The notes under the pieces are model-generated. The model saw nothing but the letters and a program-made list of their open reading frames with translations, made no database searches and was not told where the DNA came from. A stretch of DNA of 64,000 bases. Source: Leishmania martiniquensis (lineage: Eukaryota > Euglenozoa > Kinetoplastea > Trypanosomatida > Trypanosomatidae). This document shows, in pieces, positions 63,299-64,000 of the stretch; the first letter of the stretch is position 1, and every line of letters begins with the position of its first letter. The position numbers and the translations under genes were made by a program. Location of the stretch: assembly GCF_017916325.1 (NCBI RefSeq), contig NC_090165.1, positions 1,126,001 to 1,190,000 of the forward strand, read 5' to 3'.

Positions 63299-64000
63299 AT
63301 GCCCAAGAGAGAAAAGGAGAAGAAGTCGCTGGCGCCTGCAGCGACCACGCCGGGGCTCGCAGATGAGGAGCGGTTGCTGGAGGTGTACCTGCACTGGGAC
63401 GTGGAGGCGCAAGCGGCTCCAGAGGTGCTTGTTCTCGTGCGGCTCAACCAACACGATCATTTTGTTCTTCCTCGCCAGCTGCCTCTTGACGCGAACAGCG
63501 ACTCGCGTACGGACGGGCAGCAAAATCCGCCTGATCCGCAGCTCTCTGCTGCATCACCGCTGCTTCTCCTCACCCGGCAGATGGTCCAAGTTGGTGAGTC
63601 GTCTGCACGCCATACACTTCTTAATGATAGCAAGGCCAACCGCATTGACGTGTACGCCCTCCCGAGCGCCGGCGATGGCGATGAAGCCGGTTGCAAGCAA
63701 GCGGGCGGGGCCTCAGGGAAGTTTCGCAGGAGCGCCACAGCGGTTGCCACCAAGTCCAAAGGAAAGGCAGCAGTCGGACTCACCGCTCTACCCGACGGGG
63801 CCCGCCGCATTGGGGGAACGACGCTGTCGCTTGTCCCGCTTCTTACAAGCTCTTCAGTGGACATTGCCGTGCCGCTCGATGCGGGGTCGCTCATCGATGC
63901 TGACGACTGCCTTCACTTTCGTGTGCAGTGCCGCGGCTCACCGCTGCTGTCGGCACAGTGCATGTCCCAGTGCCGTCCCGTGTTGTTGCGCGTATACAGC
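63299..64000 (+). CDS. Unknown protein, 5' part (cut by window edge)
   Basis: 234 codons from ATG 63299, open to the last base. Lys-rich N-terminus (MPKREKEKKSLAPA), then LLEVYLHWDVEAQAAPEVLVLVRLNQHDHFVLPRQL, which looks like beta strands of a small domain, then a low-complexity Ala/Gly/Lys stretch (about 120-160) and a second strand-rich part with several cysteines (HFRVQCRGSPLLSAQCMSQCRP). Not recognised; codon composition is that of a normal gene here. An AG for splicing was not determined. Confidence 0.8.
   Translation, partial: MPKREKEKKSLAPAATTPGLADEERLLEVYLHWDVEAQAAPEVLVLVRLNQHDHFVLPRQLPLDANSDSRTDGQQNPPDPQLSAASPLLLLTRQMVQVGESSARHTLLNDSKANRIDVYALPSAGDGDEAGCKQAGGASGKFRRSATAVATKSKGKAAVGLTALPDGARRIGGTTLSLVPLLTSSSVDIAVPLDAGSLIDADDCLHFRVQCRGSPLLSAQCMSQCRPVLLRVYS

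Noticed and set aside
1..64000. CRISPR arrays, bacterial operons, ribosome binding sites
   Set aside because: Not expected in a kinetoplastid nuclear chromosome; no regular spacer-repeat pattern seen.

Overview
This window is from a trypanosomatid, most likely Leishmania. It is GC-rich. Long intronless genes run head to tail on one strand and then switch strand once. Intergenic DNA is full of pyrimidine tracts followed by AG, as used for trans-splicing, and of CA/TA microsatellites. The order AdoMetDC, AdoMetDC prozyme, valyl-tRNA synthetase, HMG-CoA reductase, glutamyl-tRNA synthetase matches what I recall of Leishmania chromosome 30 (memory, not a search). A tyrosine-recombinase retroelement of the TATE/VIPER kind points to subgenus Viannia (L. 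braziliensis group); this is inference.

Layout. From 1 to 46.84 kb every credible gene is on the minus strand and so is transcribed leftwards. Read in the direction of transcription these are: two small unknown proteins (46.8-45.7 kb), a probable mitochondrial protein, an FKBP15-like coiled-coil protein, ribosomal protein eS26, HMG-CoA reductase, an RRM protein, a TPH-domain axonemal-type protein, a helical-repeat protein, TRAP-beta, an unknown acidic protein, a 9.8-kb stretch with no gene, ValRS, the AdoMetDC prozyme, a broken tyrosine-recombinase retroelement, and the 5' part of AdoMetDC, cut by the window edge. From 46.84 to 50.71 kb lies a divergent strand-switch region, the presumed Pol II start region for both units. 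From 50.7 kb genes run rightwards: GluRS, a DHX37/Ecm16-type DEAH helicase, an ankyrin protein, a small two-helix membrane protein, a membrane-anchored PPP-type phosphatase, and an unknown gene cut by the right edge.

Mobile DNA. The retroelement sits between AdoMetDC and its allosteric partner, in the same orientation as the genes. Four near-identical copies of a roughly 400-540 bp SIDER-like repeat lie at 6.1, 16.8, 32.5 and 36.2 kb. Three are in the presumed 3'UTRs of the prozyme, the RRM gene and HMG-CoA reductase. The fourth is inverted inside the gene-free stretch.

Functional links. Kinetoplastid neighbours share a polycistron rather than a pathway, so co-location says little. The exception is AdoMetDC/prozyme, which form a heterodimer in polyamine synthesis. 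Start codons were checked against the DNA for ATG, and several starts were moved inward from the longest open frame.
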